A stretch of DNA of 64,000 nt, taken from contig NZ_PGGU01000006.1 in the NCBI RefSeq assembly GCF_002872075.1, positions 186,001-250,000 of the forward strand, written 5' to 3'. This document shows, one piece after another, positions 26,019 through 34,387 of the stretch. Numbering within the stretch: position 1 is the stretch's first letter; each line of letters starts with the position of its first letter. The translations under genes and the position numbers were made by a program. This DNA is from Microbacterium aurantiacum. Its GTDB lineage: Bacteria; Actinomycetota; Actinomycetes; Actinomycetales; Microbacteriaceae. Under the pieces are notes generated by a model. It saw only the letters and a program-made list of their open reading frames with translations. It had not been told where the DNA came from and made no database searches.

Positions 26019-27170
26019 TCAGTCTACGTATCCGACCGGCGACGCCACCGCTCCCGAGGTCCCGGCCGGGTCGGGCACCGACTTCACCGGCGCGTCGATG
26101 GACCCCGCCGTACGTAGGAAGACGATGATCCAGCTGAAGATGAGGATCGCGGCGATGAGCTCGACCGCCGTGAGGTTGTAATACCCGGTCGCGAAGAACA
26201 CAGCGAGCAGCACGATGACCAGCACGTATGCCCAGCCGAACATCACGAACACCCGTGGAATGACGCGCAGGAACCACGGCAGTCCGATCACGATGACGGC
26301 GAAGGCCACGCACATCCCGGTCGCGACGGTGTTGTGCAGCGGCAGGAATTCGTCGACGGGGAACAGTCCGACGCAGGCGAGGAGTATCCCGAGCATGATC
26401 AGGCCCCCGCGCACGACGATTCTGCCGCGGCGGTCTGCAGGGTCCTCGGCGGGGAGACCGGCGGTGGCGTACCGAGCGATCGTCGTGACCATGACACCGG
26501 CGATGATCAGCGTGAGGTTGAACGCCTGCGAGGCGCTGTTGCTGCTCATGCCGAGGGCGGAGAGGTTCTGGCGCCACCAATGCACGTCGCTGGAGGCCAG
26601 CATGCTGGCGAACGCGCCGACCACGAGGAACACGGTGAGCACCAGCGAGAGCGTCATCGGCGTCAGACCCGCCGCACTGAGGAAGCACACGTATCCGGTG
26701 AGCGCGACGGCGACGGCGACCAGGACCGCGCCGGGGAAGCCGTAGACCGGCGCATCGGTGAACGCACGCTCCAGCAGTTCGGCGACGCCGATCCAGCCGA
26801 GGTAGGCGATCGCGGCGTGCGCGAATGCGATCGCAGCGAGGTCGTACCAGCGCAGTCGATCGCCGGGCACAGGGAACCCGTCGCGTGCGACATCCGCCGG
26901 CCGATCGGCCGGACGCACCGCGAGCCGTCCGAGAACGAAGGCGATGATCGCAGCCAGGGCGCCGCCGAAGGCCGCGAACGCGCCGATCGACGCGGCGCCA
27001 CTGATTGCCATCTCCCGCCCCCAGAACACCAGGAGGCCGATCGGGAACCCCACGACCATGAAGCTCGCGCCCACGATGAGGGCAGCGCCCTCGAGAACGG
27101 CGGCGGAGGCGTCCGGCCCCCGTGCGGCCCGCACGAACTGCAGGAGTCGCTCACCCCGGGTGCTCATCAT
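26019..27170 (-). CDS. DUF998-like integral membrane protein
   Basis: A 383-residue protein with about ten predicted helices. The helix block VHWWRQNLSALGMSSNSASQ is the hallmark of the DUF998 family (conserved S-x-LG after a Trp-rich stretch). A ribosome-binding site GGAGGAG precedes ATG 27170. It is the first gene of the unit that ends in murQ, only four bases from the kinase gene, so it could take part in amino-sugar or muropeptide movement; this is inferred from position only. DUF998 proteins have no settled function. Confidence 0.75.
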   Translation of the reverse strand: MMSTRGERLLQFVRAARGPDASAAVLEGAALIVGASFMVVGFPIGLLVFWGREMAISGAASIGAFAAFGGALAAIIAFVLGRLAVRPADRPADVARDGFPVPGDRLRWYDLAAIAFAHAAIAYLGWIGVAELLERAFTDAPVYGFPGAVLVAVAVALTGYVCFLSAAGLTPMTLSLVLTVFLVVGAFASMLASSDVHWWRQNLSALGMSSNSASQAFNLTLIIAGVMVTTIARYATAGLPAEDPADRRGRIVVRGGLIMLGILLACVGLFPVDEFLPLHNTVATGMCVAFAVIVIGLPWFLRVIPRVFVMFGWAYVLVIVLLAVFFATGYYNLTAVELIAAILIFSWIIVFLRTAGSIDAPVKSVPDPAGTSGAVASPVGYVD

Positions 27171-27306
27171 GCGTTCTCCTCCACCGTCTTCCCGGTCGTC
27201 ATCCTAGGGCGGTGTGGATCGCCCTCTATCGCGACGCCCGGCGGTGGTAATATCATCTACGGATCGTATACAACGTCGTCTTTCCACCAGCCCGAGGTGT
27301 GCAGTC

Positions 27307-28263
27307 ATGATCGGTGTACCCGCTTCTCCCGCCGAATCGGTGTCGACACTGGTCGCGCGCAACATCAGCGAGTTCCGCGCTGCCGTCTCCGAGTCCTTCG
27401 TGCCTCTGCAGGTGTCGAGCGTCGGAGCGGACCGGCTCCGCGGCGTCATCCGGGGTGCGTCGGTCGACGAGGTGCACGTGAACGATGTGCGCGCCACCTC
27501 CCACGTCGTCGAGCGCACGCCCGAGCTCATCGCGCGGGGCGATCGCTCCTACTTCAAGGTCAGCCTCATGCTGGCCGGCACCGGACTGCTCATCCAGGAC
27601 GACCGCGAAGCCGTGCTGCGTACCGGCGACCTCGCCGTCTACGACACCGATCGCCCGTACTCGCTCGTCTTCGACGACGACTTCCGGACCATGGTCGTGA
27701 TGTTCCCGAAGCACCTCATCAGCCTGCCGCCCGACATGATCGGCCAGCTCACCGCGGTGCGCATCTCCGGCCAGGAGGGCCTGGGAAGCCTGGTGGTTCC
27801 GTATCTGACTCAACTCGCCGGCAACCTCGACCAGCTCGCCGGCACGACTGGAGCGCGCCTGGCGCACAGCGCGCTCGATCTGGTCACCACCGTGTTCACC
27901 CGCGAACTCGGGCTCGACGAATCCTCTGCTGATCCGCACAGGGTCCTGGTGCAGCGCATCCGTGCCCACATCGATCGCAACCTCGCCTCGACCGACCTCG
28001 GCCCCGCGTCGATCGCCGCCGCTCACTTCATCTCCACCCGGCACCTGCACGGGCTCTTCCAGGAGCAGGGGATGACCGTGTCGACCTGGATCCGCACCCG
28101 TCGGCTCGAGCAGTGCCGACGCGACCTGCTCGACCCGATGCTCGCGGATCGGCCCGTGGCCGCGATCGCGGCGCGCTGGGGCTTCGTGGATGCTGCGCAT
28201 TTCAGCCGCGCCTTCAAGGCGGCCTTCTCGGTCTCGCCGAGCGAGTACCGCTCCGCGCACTGA
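27307..28263 (+). CDS. AraC-family regulator with AraC-binding-like N-terminal domain
   Basis: A 318-residue regulator. The N-terminal ligand domain (about 30-190) contains RGDRSYFKVSLMLAGTGLLIQDDRE and DLAVYDTDRPYSL, as in members related to the FeaR/NphR group. The C-terminal double HTH (about 215-315) includes IAAAHFISTRHLHGLFQEQG and FVDAAHFSRAFKAAFSVSP. The ATG at 27307 has GAGGTG upstream. FeaR-like regulators often respond to aromatic amines, so a link to the amine oxidase 3 kb away is possible but unproven. It is divergent from the DUF998 gene; GTATAC at 27263 may be part of its promoter. Confidence 0.88.
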   Translation: MIGVPASPAESVSTLVARNISEFRAAVSESFVPLQVSSVGADRLRGVIRGASVDEVHVNDVRATSHVVERTPELIARGDRSYFKVSLMLAGTGLLIQDDREAVLRTGDLAVYDTDRPYSLVFDDDFRTMVVMFPKHLISLPPDMIGQLTAVRISGQEGLGSLVVPYLTQLAGNLDQLAGTTGARLAHSALDLVTTVFTRELGLDESSADPHRVLVQRIRAHIDRNLASTDLGPASIAAAHFISTRHLHGLFQEQGMTVSTWIRTRRLEQCRRDLLDPMLADRPVAAIAARWGFVDAAHFSRAFKAAFSVSPSEYRSAH

Positions 28264-28321
28264 CGACGGCCGGCTGCCTGACGAGAACACCTGCGGCGTC
28301 TCATCACGACGATGCCGACGG

Positions 28322-28327
28322 TAGCCT
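28322..28327 (+). promoter_or_regulatory. -10-like TAGCCT for the HAD gene (leaderless)
   Basis: TAGCCT ends exactly six bases before the GTG at 28334. Confidence 0.4.
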
Positions 28328-28333
28328 GAAAGA

Positions 28334-28984
28334 GTGACCGAGACCATCCGCGCCCGCGCCGTCCTGCTCGACATGGACGGCACCCTCGTCGATTCGACCG
28401 CGGTCGTGGAGCGCCTCTGGTTCGCGTGGGCAGAGCCACACGGCATCGATCGCGAGACCGTGCTCAGCGTCGTGCACGGCAGGCAGGGGCATCAGAGCAT
28501 GGCGATCATGCTCCCCGAGCGGGATCACGAGATCAACCTCCGCGAGAACCAGGAGATGCTGGCGACGGAGACGGATGACGTCGACGGGGTCGTCGCGATC
28601 GCCGGCGCTGCGGCGCTGCTGAAGTCGGTCGAGGCGCTCCCCCACTCGATCGTCACGTCCGCCGACGTCGCGCTCATGAACGCGCGGATGGCCGCGGCCG
28701 GCCTCACCGTCCCACAGTTCGCCGTCACTGCGGAGAACGTGTCGGCCTCCAAGCCCCACCCCGAGGGTTTCCTCCGCGGTGCGGAGCTTCTCGGCGTCGA
28801 CCCCGCAGACTGCGTGGTCTTCGAGGACTCCGGCGCCGGCATCCAGGCCGGACTCGCCGCGGGGATGCGCGTGATCGGCGTCGGGAAGCACGCGGCCGAG
28901 CATCACCCCACCTACCTCGTCGACGACCTCACGCAGGTCGCGGTCATCCCGACGGGTGACGGGTTCGAGCTCAGGATCGGCTGA
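28334..28984 (+). CDS. HAD-superfamily sugar-phosphatase-like hydrolase
   Basis: A 216-residue class I HAD hydrolase. Motif I is LLDMDGTLVDST (nucleophile and acid Asp), motif II SIVTSADVA, motif III Lys in ASKPHPEGF, and motif IV FEDSGAGIQAG. The helical cap after motif I is of the beta-phosphoglucomutase/YfbT type, so a sugar phosphate is the likely substrate. The start is GTG with TAGCCT six bases upstream, pointing to a leaderless mRNA. It converges with the HNH endonuclease gene across 144 bases in which I see no further gene. Confidence 0.88.
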   Translation: MTETIRARAVLLDMDGTLVDSTAVVERLWFAWAEPHGIDRETVLSVVHGRQGHQSMAIMLPERDHEINLRENQEMLATETDDVDGVVAIAGAAALLKSVEALPHSIVTSADVALMNARMAAAGLTVPQFAVTAENVSASKPHPEGFLRGAELLGVDPADCVVFEDSGAGIQAGLAAGMRVIGVGKHAAEHHPTYLVDDLTQVAVIPTGDGFELRIG

Positions 28985-29128
28985 GACGACCCTCGCGGCG
29001 GTGTTCCTCCGGTCTTCCGACGCGGCGTTCACTCCTACCGGATTCGCACGCAGCTCCGCGCCGCCACGATCGCCATCCCGCACCATGGCGTTCACCCGTT
29101 TGAGGCGCTTGAGAGCGCCGCGGTCCAG

Positions 29129-30643
29129 CTATACGTGGGTGAGGGTGCTGAGGGTGGGTCGTGGGGTGCGCCATTGCTGTGCGGGGTCCCACCAGCCGGG
29201 TCCGCGGATCTGGGGGATGCCGTTCACCGTGCGGATCTCCCATCCGGAGGTGTCGAGGGTGCGGTGGTGGTGCCAGCACAGCGGGACCCCGTTGTCGGTG
29301 TGGGTGGGTCCGCCGCGGGCGTGTTCGATGACGTGGTGGATCTCGCACCAGGAGGCGGGGACGTGGCAGCCGGGGATGAGGCATTCCTTGTCGCGGAGCA
29401 CGATCGCCCGTCTTTGGTGGACGGTGAAGACGCGGTCGGTGACGCTGATCCCGATGATGCGGCCCTCATCGAACAGGACCCGCTGGACTGTTCCGGTGCA
29501 GGCGGTGTGGGAGGCGACGGTGGCGGAGACGGGGGTGTCGATGCCGGGGATCGTCGCCCAACGGTCATCTTCGGCGAAGTCTTTCGCGTCGACGTGCACG
29601 ACCAGGGTCGGCGCCGCACCGCCCAGCGACGGCATGTCCTCGTGGCGGGCGGCGATGCCCAATGCGCTGGCGAGGGCGTCGTGCTGCTTCTGCGGGCGGG
29701 TGCGCGGATCGATCACGTTCCGCGGATCCGAGTTGAACGGATCCTCCACGCCGCCGCTGCCGCCGTCGCCCGCCCCGTCGATCTCGTCGGAGGGCCGGAA
29801 CTGCACACCCATATCTGTCGGGCCAGCAGTCTTCGGGTTCAGCTGGGCGTCGAAGAGCAACTGCAACTGGGCGTACACCTCGGGCAGCAGGTTTCCTCGG
29901 ACCGGGTAGGTGCCGTTGCGGAGCCGCCCGACGGTGAAGGAACGCACCTGGGAGGCCTCCGCCGCGGACGGGGCGGACCCGTCCGGATCCAGATACATCG
30001 CGACCAGCTGCGCGAACTGCTTCAAGTCTTCCGGCGTCGCCGGTGGGGCGACGTAGTCAGACACCGTCGTTTCCGCGGGGTCGGACCCTTCGACAGGCTC
30101 AGCGACCCAAGCATCAGCATCAACGTCAACGTCGGCATCTACGCCGGCGAGGGCGAGGGCGTACCCGCGGGCCTGGTGCGCGAGTTCCGCATCCGCCCGC
30201 AACCGATCGGCCAGCCCGATCCGAACCCCGGCACGGTCGATCGGCCCGGTCGCCGCGAGCAGCCCGGCGATTCCGATCGTCCCGTCCCGCATCGCCTCCC
30301 GCAATGCCGGCCACCGCGCCGGCAACGGCGCCCCCGAAGTGAGCTCCACGTCTCGGTGCACCAGATCCGCGGCCTTCACCACCCGTGCCGCCCCCGGCGC
30401 ATCCACGCGCAGCACACGTTGCAGGAGTTCATTCATGTTCCGGCATCCGCACTGGTCAGAGAATCCCGACTCGGCCGAGGCAGTCGTCTCCACGATGACG
30501 GCCTCGATGCGGCGGAACGCGTCCCCCGCGACTCGGAGTACGTCCATCCGATCGGCATCCGACAGTGTTCCGAACCCGTCCGCACTCAGCACCCGGTCGA
30601 GGTCGGAGACGACCTGGTCCAGGAGAGACAGCGGGTTCTTCAT
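29129..30643 (-). CDS. DUF222/13E12-type HNH endonuclease
   Basis: A 504-residue member of the actinobacterial 13E12 family. The N-terminal DUF222 region (about 30-330) is helical, and the C-terminal HNH nuclease has CLIPGCHVPASWCEIHHVIE and the ending GGPTHTDNGVPLCWHHHRT. The ATG at 30643 was chosen because TTGAAT stands six bases upstream. The middle is low-complexity (VDADVDVDADAW) and includes VAEPVEGS, encoded by a copy of a common dispersed DNA motif (30086-30109). These genes occur in many paralogues in Microbacterium genomes; their role is unsettled, with selfish element or DNA repair both suggested by the fold. Confidence 0.9.
   Translation of the reverse strand: MKNPLSLLDQVVSDLDRVLSADGFGTLSDADRMDVLRVAGDAFRRIEAVIVETTASAESGFSDQCGCRNMNELLQRVLRVDAPGAARVVKAADLVHRDVELTSGAPLPARWPALREAMRDGTIGIAGLLAATGPIDRAGVRIGLADRLRADAELAHQARGYALALAGVDADVDVDADAWVAEPVEGSDPAETTVSDYVAPPATPEDLKQFAQLVAMYLDPDGSAPSAAEASQVRSFTVGRLRNGTYPVRGNLLPEVYAQLQLLFDAQLNPKTAGPTDMGVQFRPSDEIDGAGDGGSGGVEDPFNSDPRNVIDPRTRPQKQHDALASALGIAARHEDMPSLGGAAPTLVVHVDAKDFAEDDRWATIPGIDTPVSATVASHTACTGTVQRVLFDEGRIIGISVTDRVFTVHQRRAIVLRDKECLIPGCHVPASWCEIHHVIEHARGGPTHTDNGVPLCWHHHRTLDTSGWEIRTVNGIPQIRGPGWWDPAQQWRTPRPTLSTLTHV
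30086..30109. repeat. Dispersed motif CTTCGACAGGCTCAGCGACC inside a gene
   Basis: From memory, this string is a frequent intergenic repeat in Microbacterium-like genomes. Here it lies in frame in the HNH gene and encodes VAEPVEGS within a low-complexity linker. Only one copy was noticed in this window. Confidence 0.5.
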
Positions 30644-30649
30644 GCCTCC

Positions 30650-30655
30650 ATTCAA
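30650..30655 (-). promoter_or_regulatory. -10-like TTGAAT for the HNH gene (leaderless)
   Basis: TTGAAT, six bases (GGAGGC), then ATG at 30643 on the minus strand. The six bases also contain GGAGG, but it is too close to the ATG to be a good ribosome-binding site. Confidence 0.4.
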
Positions 30656-30943
30656 CAGGGGGCCACCGACATTCTGACCCTGAAAACCAGCAGATCAGAG
30701 AAACATTTTGACCAGTTTTCTCGCGCCGCCGTTATCGGCATCCGTCCCGTCGACGGACCCTGGATGAAGCACACTTGTCGACCCGCTCCGCTCGCTCGAC
30801 GACCGGAGAACGAGAGGCGCCCTTACTCACGGAGAGCAGCGACCGCCAGCGAATCGAGCGTCGCCCGACGACTGGGAGCGTGACATCGCCCCAACGGACT
30901 CCCGCACCGATTCGGGATGTGCCGCGTCTCACCTCACGGAGCC

Positions 30944-31030
30944 GGATCGCACGCTCTGAAGGAGATCACACGCTGCGAAGGAGCCACAACAACATCTTGC
31001 CTCCGGAACGTGAGATCTCCTTCGGAACGC
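30944..31030. repeat. Inverted repeat cluster built on GAAGGAGATC
   Basis: GAAGGAGATCACACG (30958-30972) pairs with CGTGAGATCTCCTTC (31009-31023) with one mismatch. Each arm has a second weaker unit of the form CACGnTnCGAAGGAG beside it, so the block looks like two inverted pairs of an approximately 17-base unit. Confidence 0.6.
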
Positions 31031-31065
31031 GAGCTGCTGGAGCGCGAGCGGTCGGATCGTGCCAG

Positions 31066-31881
31066 CTACATCCCGGCGTGATCGAACGCGATGGTCGGAA
31101 GGTCGACGACATGCGAGCCGCCGTCGGCGACGATCACGGCCCCGGTGATGTACGAGGACTCCCCCGACCCGAGGAAGCGCACGACCGAGGCGATCTCACT
31201 CGGATGCGCCGGGCGACGCAGCGGCACGTCGGCCGTCACCGTCGCGTAGGCCTCCTCGCGTGAGTCCAGGCCTGCGTGCGAGGCGAACTCATCCATCTCG
31301 TCGTCGGCCATCGGCGTCTGCACCCACCCCGGGCAGATCGCGTTCACCCGCACGCCGTGCCGACCGTAGTCGCGCGCGAGAGACCGGGTCAGTCCGATCA
31401 GCGCGTGCTTGCCGACGGTGTAGCCCGCGACCGAGGGACCGGCGAAGAGACCGGCGAGCGAAGACACGATCACGATCTGCCCCTTGGCCTCGATCAGGGC
31501 GGGCAGCGACTCACGCGCCATGGTGAAGGCGGTGGTCAGGTTCGCCCGAAGAGACGCCTCCCAGCCCGCGTCATCCGTGTCGCCCACGGACGAGAAGCCA
31601 TGCCCGCCCGCGTTGGCAACGAGCACGTCGAGTCGTCCGTACTTCGACAGCACTTCGGCGACCGCGGCCCTCGCCGAGTCGGTGTCGGCTGCGTCGGCGA
31701 CGACCGGATGCGCGCCGACCGTCCGCTCCACCTCCCGCAACGGCTCGACACGGCGCCCGACCACGACGACGTGCGCTCCCTCGGCCGCGTAGCGCTCCGC
31801 GATCGCCGCTCCGATGCCGGTGCCGCCGCCGGTGATGACGACGACGCGTCCCGCGACCGTCGATCCGATCGAACCTGTCAT
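31066..31881 (-). CDS. Short-chain dehydrogenase/reductase
   Basis: A 271-residue classical SDR. The cofactor loop is TGGGTGIGAAIA (about residues 17-28), followed by NAG in LVANAGG, Ser in VIVSSLAG, YxxxK in GYTVGKHALIGL, and the ending YITGAVIVADGGSH. It starts 28 bases after the stop of a second SDR on the same strand, with ribosome-binding site AGGAGAA, so the two form an operon. Neighbours (APC transporter and MoaF-like protein, divergent) suggest catabolism of an amine- or amino-acid-derived alcohol or ketone, but the substrate is unknown. Confidence 0.88.
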   Translation of the reverse strand: MTGSIGSTVAGRVVVITGGGTGIGAAIAERYAAEGAHVVVVGRRVEPLREVERTVGAHPVVADAADTDSARAAVAEVLSKYGRLDVLVANAGGHGFSSVGDTDDAGWEASLRANLTTAFTMARESLPALIEAKGQIVIVSSLAGLFAGPSVAGYTVGKHALIGLTRSLARDYGRHGVRVNAICPGWVQTPMADDEMDEFASHAGLDSREEAYATVTADVPLRRPAHPSEIASVVRFLGSGESSYITGAVIVADGGSHVVDLPTIAFDHAGM

Positions 31882-31908
31882 TCGCTTCTCCTGGCTTCTG
31901 TGTACGAG

Positions 31909-32658
31909 TTAGGCGGGGAATCCCGAGCGTGCGGTGTACCCGAAGTCGCTGACGATCGTGGTGCCGTTGATCGCCCGGCTGCGGGGCGAAACGAGGTAGG
32001 ACACGTGCGCGGCGACCTCGTCGGCCGTCTGCACGGGAAAGATCGCGTCGCCGAAGCCGTCGCCGGCTCCCAGATCATCGCGGCTCATCGGGGTGTCCAC
32101 GATCGAGGGCGCGACGGTGTTGACGCGGATGCCGTCCCCGGCGAGATCCACCGAGAGCGCCCTGGCGAACTGCACCAGCGCCGCCTTCGACGCGCAATAC
32201 GGCACCATCCCCGGAGAGGCGACGAGTGCCGAGTCGCTGGAGAGGAGGACGACGGATGCCGCCACCGATGCGCGCAGCGCCGGCAACGCGTGCTTGAGCA
32301 CGAGGAAGGGACCCGTGACGTTCACGGCGAAGACCGTCTCCCACTGGGCGAGGCTGGTCTGCTCGATGCCCGAGCCGACCGGCCCCGAGACACCGGCGCA
32401 GCACACCACGGCGTCGAGGCCGCCGAGCTCGACGACGGCTGTGGCGACGGCGTCGCGCACCTCGGCCTCGTCGGTGACATCAGCGGGAACGAGCACGGCG
32501 CCGGGGCATCCGTCAGCCGTCACCCTGACCCCCGGAGCATCGCGATCAAGCAGCGCGACCCGCACACCCTCCGCGGCGAGCGCCAGCGCCACCGCACGAC
32601 CTATCCCGCTCGCCGCGCCCGTGACCAGCGCCGTCCTGCCGCTCAGCTGCAGATCCAT
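31909..32658 (-). CDS. Short-chain dehydrogenase/reductase, first gene of a two-SDR operon
   Basis: A 249-residue SDR. Motifs are TGAASGIGRAVA (residues 13-24), CCAGVSG, LLSSDSALVASPG and YCASKAALVQF, with the end INGTTIVSDFGYTA. The C-terminal DGG block is replaced by SDFG, a modest departure. The ATG at 32658 has GGAGGG upstream; longer starts are not supported. It is divergent from the APC transporter across a 241-base gap that holds a stem GATGACGG...CACCGTCATC near 32698. It may act in the same pathway as the transporter's substrate. Confidence 0.87.
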   Translation of the reverse strand: MDLQLSGRTALVTGAASGIGRAVALALAAEGVRVALLDRDAPGVRVTADGCPGAVLVPADVTDEAEVRDAVATAVVELGGLDAVVCCAGVSGPVGSGIEQTSLAQWETVFAVNVTGPFLVLKHALPALRASVAASVVLLSSDSALVASPGMVPYCASKAALVQFARALSVDLAGDGIRVNTVAPSIVDTPMSRDDLGAGDGFGDAIFPVQTADEVAAHVSYLVSPRSRAINGTTIVSDFGYTARSGFPA

Positions 32659-32899
32659 CGCACCCTCCGTCCGCCTCAACGACCTCGAGGGGCACTGCCT
32701 GATGACGGCGGTGCCCTCACCGTCATCCTGCTCCTGCGTCGCCGCCTGGCGAACGTCGCCCCTCTGTCCGTGCGCGCTCACACCATCGTCTTTCACTCAG
32801 GAACAAGCGCTGAGGTCGGCTCGCGAGCAGACTCGCTCTAACGACAACCCCCGTCGTCCGCACTGTGCGAACACGGGGACACCCGACAAAGGAGCCGAC

Positions 32900-34348
32900 G
32901 TGGCAGATACGACCGCAGTACCGCAGGAGCACACCGCCCTGCGCCCTGGCGCCCTCGGCGTCGCCGGGATCGTCTTCCTGGTCCTGGCGGCGGTCGCGCC
33001 GCTCACCGGCATCGTCGTCGTCGCCTCCATCGCGATCGCGCTCGGCAACGGCGGCGGCACCCCGATGTCGTTCTTCATCGTCGCGGCGATCCTGCTGCTG
33101 TTCGCCATCGGCTACGCGCAGATGTCCAAGCAGCTGGTCAACGCCGGCGGCTTCTACGCCTTCGTCGTCAAGGGCCTCGGTCGTACCGGCGGCCTCATCG
33201 CCGGCCTCATCGCAACCCTGGGCTACAACTTCTTCGTCGTCGGCACGATCGGAACCAGCGGCTTCTTCATGCAGGCGATCATCCGCGACCTGACCGGGTT
33301 CGACATGCACTGGATCGTCTGGGGCCTGCTCTCGATCGCGGTGTGCTTCGTGCTCGCCAGGATCGGCGTCGACTTCTCCTCGAAGATCCTCGGCGTGTGC
33401 CTCGTGCTCGAAGTGCTCATGCTCGTCGTGTTCGACATCTCCGTGCTCGTGCAGACCGGCTACGACGTGGCCGCGTTCAGCCCGGAAGCGGTGTTCTCCG
33501 GTTCGCTCCCGATCGGCCTGCTGCTCGCGGCGACCGGGTTCCTCGGCTTCGAGGCGACCGCGCTGTTCAGCGAAGAGGCGAAGCAGCCGCTGCGGACGAT
33601 CCCGCGCGCGACGTACACCTCGATCATCGCGATCGGCGTGATCTTCGGCGTCACCACCTGGGCCGTCGTCAGCGCCACCGGCGTCGCACAGGCGCAGACC
33701 ACCGCACTCGAGCACCTGCCCACCGGGGACCTCATCTTCTCGCTCTCGGCGCAGTACCTCGGCGGACCGCTCACGACGGTCATGATGGTGCTGCTGCTGG
33801 TGAGCCTGTTCGCGGCGATGCTCGCATTCCACAACTCCGCGACCCGCTATCTCTACTCGCTCGGCCGTGCCCGCATCCTGCCGCATGCGCTCGCCCGTAC
33901 CCGCCGCAACGGAGCGCCGGCGCTCGCGGGCGTCGTGCAGGCCGGATTCGCAGCGATCGTCGCCGTGATCTTCGCGATCGCCGGCGCCGATCCGATCCTC
34001 ATCCTCGTCCCGGCGATGCTCGGCTTCGGAACGCTCAGCGTACTGATCCTGCAGGGGCTGGCCGCGATCTCGATCGTGACGTACTTCCGCCGGCGCCAGG
34101 ACCCCCGCTGGTGGAGCACCTTCATCGCCCCGGGCATCGGATTCCTCGGAATCGCCACCATCTCCATCCTCGCCGTGATCAACTTCGACATCGTCGCCGG
34201 ATCCAGCGAGCCCGTGATCCGGATGATGCCGCTGCTGCTCGTGCTCGCCATCATCGGCGGCATCGCCTACGGCGCATACCTGAAGCGGGCGAAGCCCGTC
34301 ATCTACGACGAACTCGCCACCGACCTCGAGAAGTTCAGCGATCGCTGA
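32900..34348 (+). CDS. APC-family amino acid/amine permease
   Basis: A 482-residue secondary transporter with 12 predicted helices. The first helix holds the GIVFLVLAAVAPLTGIVVVA motif typical of the APC superfamily, and the cytoplasmic loop LFSEEAKQPLRTIPRATY is the APC family signature. The start is GTG with AAAGGAG upstream; longer in-frame extensions run into the SDR gene on the other strand. It is followed after 39 bases by the MoaF-like gene, probably cotranscribed. Amine or amino acid import is likely; the exact substrate is not visible. Confidence 0.9.
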   Translation: MADTTAVPQEHTALRPGALGVAGIVFLVLAAVAPLTGIVVVASIAIALGNGGGTPMSFFIVAAILLLFAIGYAQMSKQLVNAGGFYAFVVKGLGRTGGLIAGLIATLGYNFFVVGTIGTSGFFMQAIIRDLTGFDMHWIVWGLLSIAVCFVLARIGVDFSSKILGVCLVLEVLMLVVFDISVLVQTGYDVAAFSPEAVFSGSLPIGLLLAATGFLGFEATALFSEEAKQPLRTIPRATYTSIIAIGVIFGVTTWAVVSATGVAQAQTTALEHLPTGDLIFSLSAQYLGGPLTTVMMVLLLVSLFAAMLAFHNSATRYLYSLGRARILPHALARTRRNGAPALAGVVQAGFAAIVAVIFAIAGADPILILVPAMLGFGTLSVLILQGLAAISIVTYFRRRQDPRWWSTFIAPGIGFLGIATISILAVINFDIVAGSSEPVIRMMPLLLVLAIIGGIAYGAYLKRAKPVIYDELATDLEKFSDR

Positions 34349-34387
34349 ACTCCGAAGACCCCTCCCACCACGAAGGAAGCATGCATC

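Larger units (their letters stand above)
30644..31065. other. 422-base gap without a convincing gene
   Basis: The gap between the HNH start and the SDR stop holds no ORF with sensible coding bias. It contains the HNH promoter (TTGAAT at 30650) and, in its right half, a cluster of imperfect repeats built on GAAGGAG (30944-31030). The rest is unstructured by eye. Confidence 0.6.

Noticed and set aside
30732..30932. Short minus-strand ORF in the 30.7-31 kb gap
   Set aside because: It is Arg/Ser-rich with no ribosome-binding site, and the repeat cluster begins just beyond it. No coding support.
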